A DNA stretch of 35,490 nt from Desulfotignum sp. (GTDB lineage Bacteria; Desulfobacterota; Desulfobacteria; Desulfobacterales; Desulfobacteraceae), in contig JAABSB010000014.1 of assembly GCA_011390615.1 (NCBI GenBank), forward strand, positions 1-35,490. The letters are read 5' to 3'. Shown piece by piece: positions 11,220 to 18,261 of the stretch (position 1 is the stretch's first letter; each line of letters opens with the position of its first letter). The notes below the pieces were generated by a model. The model worked only from the letters and a program-made list of their open reading frames with translations. It was not told the origin of the DNA and did not search any database. Both the position numbers and the translations under genes were made by a program.

Positions 11220-12131
11220 TCAACCCTTTGAAATGAAGTCTTTCCCTCGCTTCAAATGGAGAAACAGGTTTACGCCTTCAGGTTCCTGGCCTATGTGGAT
11301 ATCTGATTCTCTGAAATTGCAGGCCATGGCCAGTGAAATAAGTTGTTCCGGTGTTCTGTGAATCAACCGCCAGTCTCCGATGACTTCCATATAGGCTTGG
11401 GTTGGATTGTTTGTTGAAAAATTTCCGATGACCATTTCTCCGTCATCTCCAAGCAAGGGAATGAGGTGGTTTAAAAGGAATATAAATTTTTTATCATTGA
11501 GGTAGTCAAATAACCCGGCTGACCAAATCAGGCGGTATTTTTTGTCTGAGGTAAAATCAAAGGCATTTGTATGAAGAAAGGTAATTTTGTGCAGAAAATC
11601 TTTGCACAGGTTTTTTGCATAGGAGATGGCAAGCGGATCAAATTCCACATTTTCAACCAGGATGCTGCTGTCATTTTTTTGGGAAAAAAAATCAAACAGA
11701 TCCCTTGCAGGCCCGCTGGCAATATTTAATACTCTCTTGTCGGCGTCATTCTGGTCATCAAGGTGGTGCAAAAGATCAAGGAAATATTTTTTTCTGTTTC
11801 TTACTGCCATGGGGGCTTTCTGGAGCTGGAAAAAGAGATCCCATTTCCTCAGTTCCGGATCATTGGATGTGTGCTCAAGATAAATTTTTTCAATGATTTC
11901 ATAATCTCCTGGATAGCCATGGGGTTTGTTGAAAACAAAACCCTGAAGCGTCAATATGGAAAGAGCTTCTCCCATTTTTCCCCGGAGCAGATCAAGGTCA
12001 TTTTTGTGTAATGTACCATTTTTTATTTCCTTGTGAACCTGGGTGAGCCAGTCGGAAAACTCATGATATTCTGAAGAATCAGGCCCTCCTTTTGCTACCA
12101 TTTCTTCAATAAACGTAATATAATGTTTCAT
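11220..12131 (-). CDS. PhcB-like SAM-dependent methyltransferase (putative signal synthase)
   Basis: Class I S-adenosylmethionine methyltransferase of 303 residues. The N-terminal half carries NKPHGYPGDYEIIEKIY (68-84), a block I recognise from the family containing Ralstonia PhcB, which methylates 3-hydroxypalmitate to make the autoinducer 3-OH PAME. The SAM-binding fold follows: VLNIASGPARDL (motif I, 134-145), VEFDPLAISYA (162-172), WSAGLFDYL (203-211) and IGNFSTNNPTQAYMEVIGDWRLIHRT. It is first in an operon with a membrane hybrid kinase, as phcB is with phcS. The acceptor cannot be read from sequence, and many family members are uncharacterised, so the signal role is inference. Confidence 0.68.
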   Translation of the reverse strand: MKHYITFIEEMVAKGGPDSSEYHEFSDWLTQVHKEIKNGTLHKNDLDLLRGKMGEALSILTLQGFVFNKPHGYPGDYEIIEKIYLEHTSNDPELRKWDLFFQLQKAPMAVRNRKKYFLDLLHHLDDQNDADKRVLNIASGPARDLFDFFSQKNDSSILVENVEFDPLAISYAKNLCKDFLHKITFLHTNAFDFTSDKKYRLIWSAGLFDYLNDKKFIFLLNHLIPLLGDDGEMVIGNFSTNNPTQAYMEVIGDWRLIHRTPEQLISLAMACNFRESDIHIGQEPEGVNLFLHLKRGKDFISKG

Positions 12132-12456
12132 GGTAAATTAGCTCCAGATGAATATGGTGTGCCGATTGTTTCCAAATTGCCTCTTCTTTGATTGGAACCT
12201 TTCACCCAAATTAACAAAAAACCTGTAAATACAGATTCTGACCAAATTTTATAACGTATAACTACATAAATCAGTACCGCCTGTCAATTGATATGAGTGA
12301 TATTAAAAAGAATTATCCGCACCCTTTTTGATCAACTGCTCTGATTGTAATTTATTGACAAAATTTGATTTTCGATGCTATCTATCAGCATATATTTCTG
12401 TAAAGGCTGGTGCCGGACGGCATTTTTTAGAATCAAGAATCTCATGAGGTCCTTTA
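12132..12456. other. 325-bp intergenic region between divergent genes
   Basis: This AT-rich gap separates the methyltransferase operon (leftward) from the small DRR protein gene (rightward). It holds a likely promoter for the rightward gene (TTGACA at 12355) and a short dyad CTGTAAATACAG at 12223-12234 on the methyltransferase side. I see no open frame with a ribosome site and no recognisable RNA gene. No convincing -35/-10 pair was found for the methyltransferase operon. Confidence 0.5.
12355..12384 (+). promoter_or_regulatory. Candidate sigma70 promoter of the DRR protein gene
   Basis: TTGACA at 12355-12360 is followed after 18 bp by TATCTA at 12379-12384. The -10 match is modest. The expected transcript start is about 65 bp before the ATG at 12457. 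Confidence 0.4.
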
Positions 12457-12606
12457 ATGGAAAACAGCAAAGATCGGCGTACCAGAGAGGATCGCCGCAA
12501 AACAGATGACAAACGGACTGAAAGGTTTATCAAATACTTTCTTCCTGAAGAAGAAGAAAAAAGAAGCGGCAAGGATCGGCGTAAGTCCGGAACTAACAGT
12601 AAATAG
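12457..12606 (+). CDS. Small DRR-rich hydrophilic protein, unknown function
   Basis: A 49-residue open frame with a good ribosome site, GAGGT at 12446-12450, 6 bp before the ATG. The product is almost wholly charged: it begins MENSKDRRTREDRRK, has a central RFIKYFLPEEEEKR, and ends with GKDRRKSG. The DRR triplet appears three times in the pattern (K/E)DRR(K/T). There is no signal peptide, membrane segment or cysteine. I do not recognise a characterised family, though short proteins with repeated DRR motifs are familiar from this bacterial group. It ends 18 bp from the convergent yigZ gene. It is too short to call with certainty, but the ribosome site and ordered repeat favour a real gene. Confidence 0.55.
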   Translation: MENSKDRRTREDRRKTDDKRTERFIKYFLPEEEEKRSGKDRRKSGTNSK

Positions 12607-12624
12607 ATTTTTTCTGGGATTTTC

Positions 12625-13245
12625 TTACAGAGCAACTATGCCCTGTTTCTTATATTGGTTCAGCAACCTGTGAAAATCCGGTGCGCAATCTGTTTTCACC
12701 AGTAATTCATGGATGATCAGTTCTCCATAGTCGGTATCCGTAATTTTCGCATCAAACCGGCTGAGCTGGTGTAAAAAAGCATCATTGGATTCATAGGGTA
12801 CCTGAACCCGTACCTGAAAAGCCTTGACCAGCCGAACTTTTTTTGCGGTATCAAGGGCAGCGGCAACCGCATCTGAATAGGCCTGGATCAACCCCCTGAT
12901 ACCCAGCTTCACCCCGCCGTACTCCCGGGTCACCACTGCCGCCACCTGGGTCATGTTATGTGCTGTCAGCACATTGAGCATGGGTTTACCGGCCGTGCCC
13001 GAAGGCTCCCCTGCATCTGAGCTGTGAGAAATCTGTCCGGCATCCCCCACAATATAGGCCCAGCAGTTATGGGTGGCGGTTTTATTTTCTTTTGAAATTT
13101 TTGAAATGAAATCCTTGGCATCGGCTATGGAAGCGGCATGGGACAGGTGGCAGATAAACAAAGACCGTTTGATTTTAAGCTGTGCCGTATATATACCGTT
13201 TGCCGCTGATGCTGCGATGGCGTAAAATTGCTTTTCAGGTGCCAT
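12625..13245 (-). CDS. YigZ/IMPACT family protein
   Basis: A 206-residue member of the UPF0029 (IMPACT N-terminal) family, homologous to E. coli YigZ and to the conserved domain of eukaryotic IMPACT. The signature is in the first domain: SSDAGEPSGTAGKPMLNVL followed by VVTREYGGVKLGIRGLIQAYSDA, with a short ferredoxin-like C-terminal domain (DUF1949 type) from about residue 140. Length matches the family. A role in translation control is proposed for IMPACT, but the bacterial function is not settled. It appears monocistronic and convergent with the small DRR gene. The ATG at 13245 has only a weak upstream GGA. Confidence 0.9.
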   Translation of the reverse strand: MAPEKQFYAIAASAANGIYTAQLKIKRSLFICHLSHAASIADAKDFISKISKENKTATHNCWAYIVGDAGQISHSSDAGEPSGTAGKPMLNVLTAHNMTQVAAVVTREYGGVKLGIRGLIQAYSDAVAAALDTAKKVRLVKAFQVRVQVPYESNDAFLHQLSRFDAKITDTDYGELIIHELLVKTDCAPDFHRLLNQYKKQGIVAL

Positions 13246-13309
13246 GTGTTTTTTGTCCTGTGTAGTGGCTGTCCCGTTACCATTCGGGCGGTGGGTTTTT
13301 TATTCATTC

Positions 13310-13338
13310 TTGAAAATTTATCTGGAATAGTTTATACA
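13310..13338 (+). promoter_or_regulatory. Candidate sigma70 promoter of the DHH phosphoesterase gene
   Basis: TTGAAA at 13310-13315 and TATACA at 13333-13338 are separated by 17 bp. The expected transcript start is about 55 bp before the ATG at 13401. Confidence 0.55.
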
Positions 13339-13400
13339 CTGCCCGTTATGAAAATTTCCATTGCCCATTTATATTATTGCATGTTACCCAGGATTTTCCC

Positions 13401-14297
13401 ATGAGAATTGTAACTCGGCCTGATTTTGACGGTATTGTCTGCGCAGTGCTGCTGCGTGAAGCACTGCATATTGACACGGATATATACTGGGTGGAACCCA
13501 ACGCAGTCCAGAAAAAAGAGGCAGACATAAAATCGGGTGATATTCTGGCCAATCTGCCCCATGATCCCAGATGTTCCCTGTGGTTTGACCACCATGTTTC
13601 CAACACGCCCGACCAGGCGTTTGAAGGGGCACATGAGATTGTCCCGTCAGCCGCCGGCGTTATTCATAAATACTATAAGGGATCCGGACACCTGGACAAC
13701 CGGTTTGATGACCTGGTCTTTCACACCGATATTATTGATTCCGCCAGCCTCACCAGGGACCAGGTGCTGCATCCGGAAGCATATCCCCATATTCTGCTCT
13801 CCATGACCATCAAGAACCGGGACAACACAGACACAGCCTATTGGAACCATCTGGTGGAGATGCTCAGGACCCGGGATATTGCAGCCATCATGGCTGATCC
13901 CACAGTCAAAGTGCGCTGTGAAGCCGTTATCCAGGAAAACATGGTGTATGCCGGTTATCTCAAGGCTCACACCCGCATCCAGGGCCAAATTTCCATTACC
14001 GATTTCAGGGGCCTGGATCCTGTGCCATCGGGAAACCGGTTTTTGACCTACTGCCTGTTTCCCGAAACCGTTGCCAGTGTAAAACTTCGGTATACCGAAC
14101 CTGAAAAGACCCATGTGCTGGTGAGTATCGGCCACAGCATTTTCAACCGCAACTGCCGGGTGAATGTGGGGCAGCTGCTGGCACGCTACGGCGGCGGGGG
14201 CCATGCCGGTGCCGGGGGCTGCACCCTGGAGGCGGAAGAAGCCCAAGAGAAAATTGATGAGATCATACAGGTCCTGGAGGCCAATGCGCCTGTTTAG
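13401..14297 (+). CDS. DHH-family phosphoesterase
   Basis: A 298-residue DHH/DHHA1 phosphoesterase, a manganese-dependent family that includes exopolyphosphatases, nanoRNases and cyclic-dinucleotide phosphodiesterases. Motif I is RPDFDGIVCAVLL at the very N-terminus, the DHH motif occurs in LWFDHHVSN, and the DHHA1 substrate-binding loop is the glycine-rich RYGGGGHAGAGGCTL near the C-terminus. I chose ATG 13401 because AGGA lies 7-8 bp upstream and motif I then starts at residue 6, as usual; an upstream in-frame TTG is less likely. The substrate cannot be decided. It converges on the HDOD-SpoIIE gene. Confidence 0.88.
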   Translation: MRIVTRPDFDGIVCAVLLREALHIDTDIYWVEPNAVQKKEADIKSGDILANLPHDPRCSLWFDHHVSNTPDQAFEGAHEIVPSAAGVIHKYYKGSGHLDNRFDDLVFHTDIIDSASLTRDQVLHPEAYPHILLSMTIKNRDNTDTAYWNHLVEMLRTRDIAAIMADPTVKVRCEAVIQENMVYAGYLKAHTRIQGQISITDFRGLDPVPSGNRFLTYCLFPETVASVKLRYTEPEKTHVLVSIGHSIFNRNCRVNVGQLLARYGGGGHAGAGGCTLEAEEAQEKIDEIIQVLEANAPV

Positions 14298-14353
14298 CTG
14301 AGCCGGTTTTTTCATTTCCCGGAGATCCAAAATAACGGCCTGGATAAATTAGA

Positions 14354-16072
14354 TCATTCTCCGGATAAAATCATCAAGGTTAAATCATCTGTGCGGGGGA
14401 CAAGATATTCAGCGCAGCGATTTTCTATCCAGTTTATCTGGTCATCCAGCGGCATTTTTTTGGACTGGATCAACCACTTTAAAAAACCGTCAAAGTCCAG
14501 TTTTTTATCGATGTTGCAAGATTTTTTTTTGGTAATCCGGCCTTCTGTGAATCCATCCGTATATAGATACAACCGGCTGTCAGCAAGAGAAAATTTTTTG
14601 ACAGAATGCACCGCATCCGGAATGACACCCAAAGGGGGTGCGGAAGCAAGAATTTTGAAAATATTTTTTTCATTTACCAGCAGGGGAGGCAGATGTCCCA
14701 CATTAATCAGTGATATCTCCCGTGAGTCCGGATCAAGCCATCCCCCCACAAACGTAACAAACATTCCCCTGGTGGCAGTTTCATACAGTTCGTTGTTCAT
14801 CAGATAAACAATGTGACTGATATCATCAACCACTTTGCTCAAACACCGGAAAAGGGAAATGGCTTTTGCCATGAGGAGTGCGGCAGATGTTCCCTTTCCC
14901 GAAACATCGCCCAGACAAAAGCAGATGGTGCCGTCAGGTTTTGCAAAATAGTCGTAAAAATCACCTGAAAGATGAAACGCAGGAATATTGAATGCCACGA
15001 CTTGACGTATCTGTCCAATATCCGGCTGCAGATTTTTTTGGATTTCCCGGGCAATATCCAGCTCAGCCTCCAGTTTTGCAGCATATGCATCCCTTTGCTG
15101 AAGGGATTTTTGCAGTTTCCAGGTCAATTCCACATAACTGATAGTATCTTGTGTCAATTTCTGATTGGCCTGGGTCATCACGGAATGGAAATCAGGTTGT
15201 GTTCCTGTACTGATGTCCAATGAAAAGGACATTTCTTTAACCTGATCCGGCAAAAGGGACAATACTGATTCTATTGTATCCCCGTCCAGTCTGAAGATCT
15301 GATTGGCCTGTTGTTTGAGTGCAGACAAAGCAGTCGCTTTGTCATGACAGGAAAAGGCGGCATTGCACAGATCAGCCAGACCCATCAGGGATGACAGGAC
15401 GGTGTGCCCATCTGCTGCTGCCCTTTGCCTGATCTGTTTTTGATTGAAAATATGGTGATGGGAGGCAATGGCTGCAGTGTAGGTTTCAGGCAGATGCCAT
15501 TTTTTTGCCAGCAGTGCCCCCACGCTGTCATGGGTGGTATGAAATATTTCTTTTTCCATTTCATATCGTTTTTCCGGAAGATTGGCCCGTAACAGGGGCC
15601 ATCTGTCAACTTTATCAGGTGCGATGGAAAAAAGAACCAGCAGGCCGATATCCTGCATCATGCCGCCGGTAAACGCCTGTTCCACAGGGCCTTTCACAAG
15701 ACCGGAGAGCTGCCGGGCAGCAATTCCTCTTCGCAGGGCATCTTCCCAGAATAGGTTGATGTCAAAACCAGGTATGGCGGTTTTAGCCAAGGCCTCTTTA
15801 ACCGAAAAACATAAAACCAGATTGCGAAGTTGATCAATTCCCATGGCAACAATCGCTTCAGAAACAGTTTCAACAGATTGGTAAAAGCCAAAAAAAGCTG
15901 AATTGACAAAACCCAGAATCTGAGCGGTTAAAACAGGATTTAAGGCTATCAGGCGGCTCAGGTGTTGGATGTCGACATCTTCTTTTAAGGTATACCGGAT
16001 CAGTTCCATAATCCTGTCATCCGGCACAGGAAGATTTTCAAGCTGAAAATTTTTATATGATATGGCACGCAT
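14354..16072 (-). CDS. HDOD domain / PP2C (SpoIIE-type) phosphatase
   Basis: A 572-residue signalling protein. The HDOD domain spans about residues 10-215 (ILGFVNSAFFGFYQSVETVSEAIVAMGIDQLRNLVLCF). A coiled linker lies around 310-340 (ELDIAREIQKNLQP), a typical entry to RsbU-type phosphatases. The PP2C/SpoIIE domain follows, with metal-binding aspartates in LSGDFYDYF, LGDVSGKGTSAALLMA and LYTDGFTEG. Such proteins dephosphorylate anti-sigma antagonists in partner-switching systems, but no STAS or anti-sigma kinase gene is nearby, so the partner must be elsewhere. There are no membrane segments. ATG 16072 has GGA about 8 bp upstream. Confidence 0.92.
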   Translation of the reverse strand: MRAISYKNFQLENLPVPDDRIMELIRYTLKEDVDIQHLSRLIALNPVLTAQILGFVNSAFFGFYQSVETVSEAIVAMGIDQLRNLVLCFSVKEALAKTAIPGFDINLFWEDALRRGIAARQLSGLVKGPVEQAFTGGMMQDIGLLVLFSIAPDKVDRWPLLRANLPEKRYEMEKEIFHTTHDSVGALLAKKWHLPETYTAAIASHHHIFNQKQIRQRAAADGHTVLSSLMGLADLCNAAFSCHDKATALSALKQQANQIFRLDGDTIESVLSLLPDQVKEMSFSLDISTGTQPDFHSVMTQANQKLTQDTISYVELTWKLQKSLQQRDAYAAKLEAELDIAREIQKNLQPDIGQIRQVVAFNIPAFHLSGDFYDYFAKPDGTICFCLGDVSGKGTSAALLMAKAISLFRCLSKVVDDISHIVYLMNNELYETATRGMFVTFVGGWLDPDSREISLINVGHLPPLLVNEKNIFKILASAPPLGVIPDAVHSVKKFSLADSRLYLYTDGFTEGRITKKKSCNIDKKLDFDGFLKWLIQSKKMPLDDQINWIENRCAEYLVPRTDDLTLMILSGE

Positions 16073-16214
16073 CAGCAGATTCCGATCTATGGTAACATTT
16101 TTCAGGCCAATGGATTGTCAAATATGGTTGTTGATTATGACATGTAGGACAGGTGCTCCCTTTCTGTCAAACAAAACCTTTTCATGCCCTGGTTGAAAAC
16201 ATGGAAAACTCCTA

Positions 16215-16243
16215 TTGCAAGCTGTACAGGACCTGACTACAAT
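16215..16243 (+). promoter_or_regulatory. Candidate sigma70 promoter of the thiamine-binding protein gene
   Basis: TTGCAA at 16215-16220, a 17-bp spacer and TACAAT at 16238-16243. The transcript would start about 35 bp before the ATG at 16285. Confidence 0.6.
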
Positions 16244-16284
16244 GTATTGTGTTGGAATATAATTTTTTATTGAAGGAGTTGGTA

Positions 16285-16590
16285 ATGAAAGTTATTATTG
16301 ATCTGTGTGTCGTTCCCCTGGGGGTAGGCCTTTCCGTCTCCAGATATGTTGCAGCCTGCCATGAAGTTATTGCTGAAGCAGGCCTGAAATCAGAACTTCA
16401 CGCATATGGGACAAACATCGAAGGGGATTATGATGCCGTGTTTCAGGCAGTTAAAAAATGCCATGAAAAAATACACAAAATGGGTGCCCCGAGGATTAGC
16501 ACAACCATAAAGCTTGGGACCAGAATCGACCGGGATCAGACCATGGAAGACAAGGTAAAAAGCGTTCAGGAAAAGTTACAAAAAGTGTAA
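16285..16590 (+). CDS. MTH1187-family thiamine-binding protein
   Basis: A 101-residue protein of the MTH1187/YkoF-like (DUF77) family, small ferredoxin-like proteins that bind thiamine or a related pyrimidine. Recognisable segments are the start DLCVVPLGVGLSVSRYVAACHEVI, then LKSELHAYGTNIEGDYDAVFQAVKKCHE, and GAPRISTTIKLGTRIDR. I chose ATG 16285 because GAAGGAG lies about 7 bp upstream and the family begins at MKV; a longer frame opens at 16249. It precedes the trmH-like gene by 35 bp and may share its transcript. Confidence 0.88.
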   Translation: MKVIIDLCVVPLGVGLSVSRYVAACHEVIAEAGLKSELHAYGTNIEGDYDAVFQAVKKCHEKIHKMGAPRISTTIKLGTRIDRDQTMEDKVKSVQEKLQKV

Positions 16591-16625
16591 AAAAAAGCAA
16601 AGGTTCATAAACAGGAGAAACGCCC

Positions 16626-17183
16626 ATGTCAGGGCCCCATAAAATCCGGCAGATGATGAAAGCAGAGCGGGCTGCTGCACAACGCAGGTTCCGCAGGCAC
16701 AGAAACAACAACAAACTGGCCCGGTCCGGATGCCACCAGTGTGTTGTTGTCCTGGATCACCTGAAACCCACTTTTAATGTCGGCAAAATTTTCAGGAGTG
16801 CTGAAGCATTCGGGTGCAAAGAGATTCACCTGGTGGGTATTGACTTTTTTGACCCGGCCCCGGCCATGGGGGCCTTTAAATGGGTGCCTGCTTTTTTTTA
16901 TGCCCGGTTCAATACCTGCTATGCTGATCTTGTCAGCCGGGGGTATACCCTTTTTATTTTAGAACCGGATAAAGGAGAGCCGGTCATGGATATCTGCCTG
17001 CCCGAAAAAAGCGCATTTATCCTTGGCCATGAAGAGTTCGGCATCAGTTTTGAGCCGGATCTGTTTGACCGGGTCCGGCGTCTGACCATTCCCCAGTACG
17101 GAAGATCCGACAGCCTCAATGTCAGCGTGGCCGCTTCCATTGTGCTTTATGAATATGTGCGCCAAAACGGGGTCAGAAGTTAA
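16626..17183 (+). CDS. TrmH/SpoU-family RNA 2'-O-methyltransferase
   Basis: SPOUT-fold RNA methyltransferase of 185 residues. All three family motifs are present: motif 1 NVGKIFRSAEAFG, motif 2 FILGHEEFGIS, and motif 3 IPQYGRSDSLNVSVAASIVLYEY, which forms the SAM-binding knot. AGGAG at 16613-16617 supports ATG 16626. The substrate, tRNA or rRNA, cannot be assigned. The last residues, GVRS, and the stop codon are encoded by the left end of an inverted-repeat element (17169-17303). The native C-terminus has therefore been replaced, although all motifs precede the junction and the protein is probably active. Confidence 0.9.
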   Translation: MSGPHKIRQMMKAERAAAQRRFRRHRNNNKLARSGCHQCVVVLDHLKPTFNVGKIFRSAEAFGCKEIHLVGIDFFDPAPAMGAFKWVPAFFYARFNTCYADLVSRGYTLFILEPDKGEPVMDICLPEKSAFILGHEEFGISFEPDLFDRVRRLTIPQYGRSDSLNVSVAASIVLYEYVRQNGVRS

Positions 17184-17303
17184 CTTTTTTACTTTTTTTG
17201 TGGCTGTGCCATGACGGGTACATCAAAGGAGGAAAGAACAGTCCGGCAGATTGTTTTTTTATATAATTTTAAAAAAAGGGTAAAAAAGTTAACTTCTGAC
17301 CCC
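17169..17303. mobile_element. 135-bp MITE-like element with perfect 24-bp terminal inverted repeats
   Basis: The left end at 17169-17192 begins GGGGTCAGAAGTTAAC and continues with a T-run. The right end at 17280-17303 is its exact reverse complement over 24 bp. Runs of T (17193-17199) and A (17271-17277) extend the pairing after a 2-bp bulge. The interior of about 87 bp has no open frame. There is no obvious flanking target duplication. It carries the stop codon of the trmH-like gene at its left end and sits just before nadE. I infer a non-autonomous element, mobilised by a transposase encoded elsewhere or related to REP-type elements. Confidence 0.7.
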
Positions 17304-17305
17304 TA

Positions 17306-17335
17306 TTGACAGAAAGAGAGGGATTTGGGTATAAG
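17306..17335 (+). promoter_or_regulatory. Candidate promoter of nadE abutting the inverted-repeat element
   Basis: TTGACA at 17306-17311 begins 3 bp after the element ends. An 18-bp spacer leads to TATAAG at 17330-17335. Transcription would begin at or next to the ATG at 17342, giving a leaderless or nearly leaderless message, which fits the lack of a ribosome site in normal position. It could equally be chance. Confidence 0.4.
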
Positions 17336-17341
17336 CAGTCC

Positions 17342-18133
17342 ATGCAGACGCAAAAGGTCATCCATCATATTGTGAACTGGCTGAATACCTATGTGACGGG
17401 ATCCGGCCTCACCGGCTTTTGTGTGGGGGTGTCCGGCGGCATAGATTCTGCGGTTACATCCACCCTGTGCGCCAGGACCCTAAAGCCCACCATGGTATTG
17501 AATATGCCCATTTTTCAGGCGTCGGACCAGATGTCCCGGGCATCGGCCCACAATGCATGGCTGAAAGACAAGTTTTCCAACGTTGCAGATGTCGACCTGG
17601 ACCTGACACCGGTGTTTTCCAGTATCCAGGACAGTTTTCCTTCCGATATCCAGGACAACCTGACCATGGCCAATACCAAATCCCGTCTCAGAATGATTGG
17701 CCTGTACGCCTTTGCCTCCCATAACCGATTGCTGGTGGCCGGCACCGGCAACAAAGTTGAGGATTTCGGGGTGGGGTTTTACACCAAATATGGTGATGGG
17801 GGGGTGGATATTTCACCCATTGCAGACCTGCTCAAATCAGAGGTATATGCCCTTGCCCAAGCCCTGGGTGTTGCACAAGAGATCATAGCAGCCCCTCCCA
17901 CCGACGGGCTGTGGGAAGATAACCGCACAGATGAAAACCAGATCGGGGCCACTTATGCAGAACTGGAATGGGCCATGGCCTACAATGACCTGCCGGAAGA
18001 AGAAAAAAAAGAGGTGGTGCTGGATGCGCGGCAGAAACAGGTGCTGGCAATTTTTAACCAACTGCATGCAGCCAACCGCCACAAAATGGATCCCATACCG
18101 GTATGTTACATCCCAGATGATTTACGTCACTGA
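17342..18133 (+). CDS. nadE: NAD(+) synthetase, ammonia-dependent
   Basis: Final enzyme of NAD synthesis, which amidates deamido-NAD. The 263-residue protein has only the synthetase domain and no N-terminal glutaminase, so it should use ammonia. The ATP pyrophosphatase P-loop SGGIDSAV is at residues 31-38, and the conserved GTGNKVEDFGVGFYTKYGDGGVDISPIADLLKSEVY and PPTDGLWEDNRTDENQIG blocks are intact. I prefer ATG 17342 over an upstream TTG at 17306, as the family starts near this point; neither has a strong ribosome site. With nadK it gives the window two NAD(P) genes, about 16 kb apart. Confidence 0.93.
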   Translation: MQTQKVIHHIVNWLNTYVTGSGLTGFCVGVSGGIDSAVTSTLCARTLKPTMVLNMPIFQASDQMSRASAHNAWLKDKFSNVADVDLDLTPVFSSIQDSFPSDIQDNLTMANTKSRLRMIGLYAFASHNRLLVAGTGNKVEDFGVGFYTKYGDGGVDISPIADLLKSEVYALAQALGVAQEIIAAPPTDGLWEDNRTDENQIGATYAELEWAMAYNDLPEEEKKEVVLDARQKQVLAIFNQLHAANRHKMDPIPVCYIPDDLRH

Positions 18134-18183
18134 TCTGTGTATCAAAAGCAGCCGGCAACATGCCATCCAAAAACAGTGAAGCG

Positions 18184-18223
18184 GCTAACAGCTAAAAGCT
18201 AAAATCTAACCGCTAACAGCTAA
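18184..18223. repeat. Short direct repeat GCTAACAGCTAA (two copies)
   Basis: GCTAACAGCTAA occurs at 18184-18195 and 18212-18223, with related GCTAA-type units between. It lies in the 128-bp gap between nadE and the convergent regulator gene. The region is low in complexity and has no assigned function. Confidence 0.5.
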
Positions 18224-18261
18224 TGGCTTTCACGATTTGTTGTGCCCGCCGGGCATGGCTG

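Noticed and set aside
12223-12234. CTGTAAATACAG palindrome upstream of the methyltransferase, resembling a LexA box
   Set aside because: Too short and lacking the alternating core of a LexA site, and no promoter elements were seen around it. Mentioned only as a dyad.
12411-12428. Short TGCC-GGAC-GGCA hairpin followed by T6 in the leader of the DRR gene, as a terminator or riboswitch
   Set aside because: The stem has only four to five pairs, and no known riboswitch motif (including the c-di-GMP GEMM type) could be matched.
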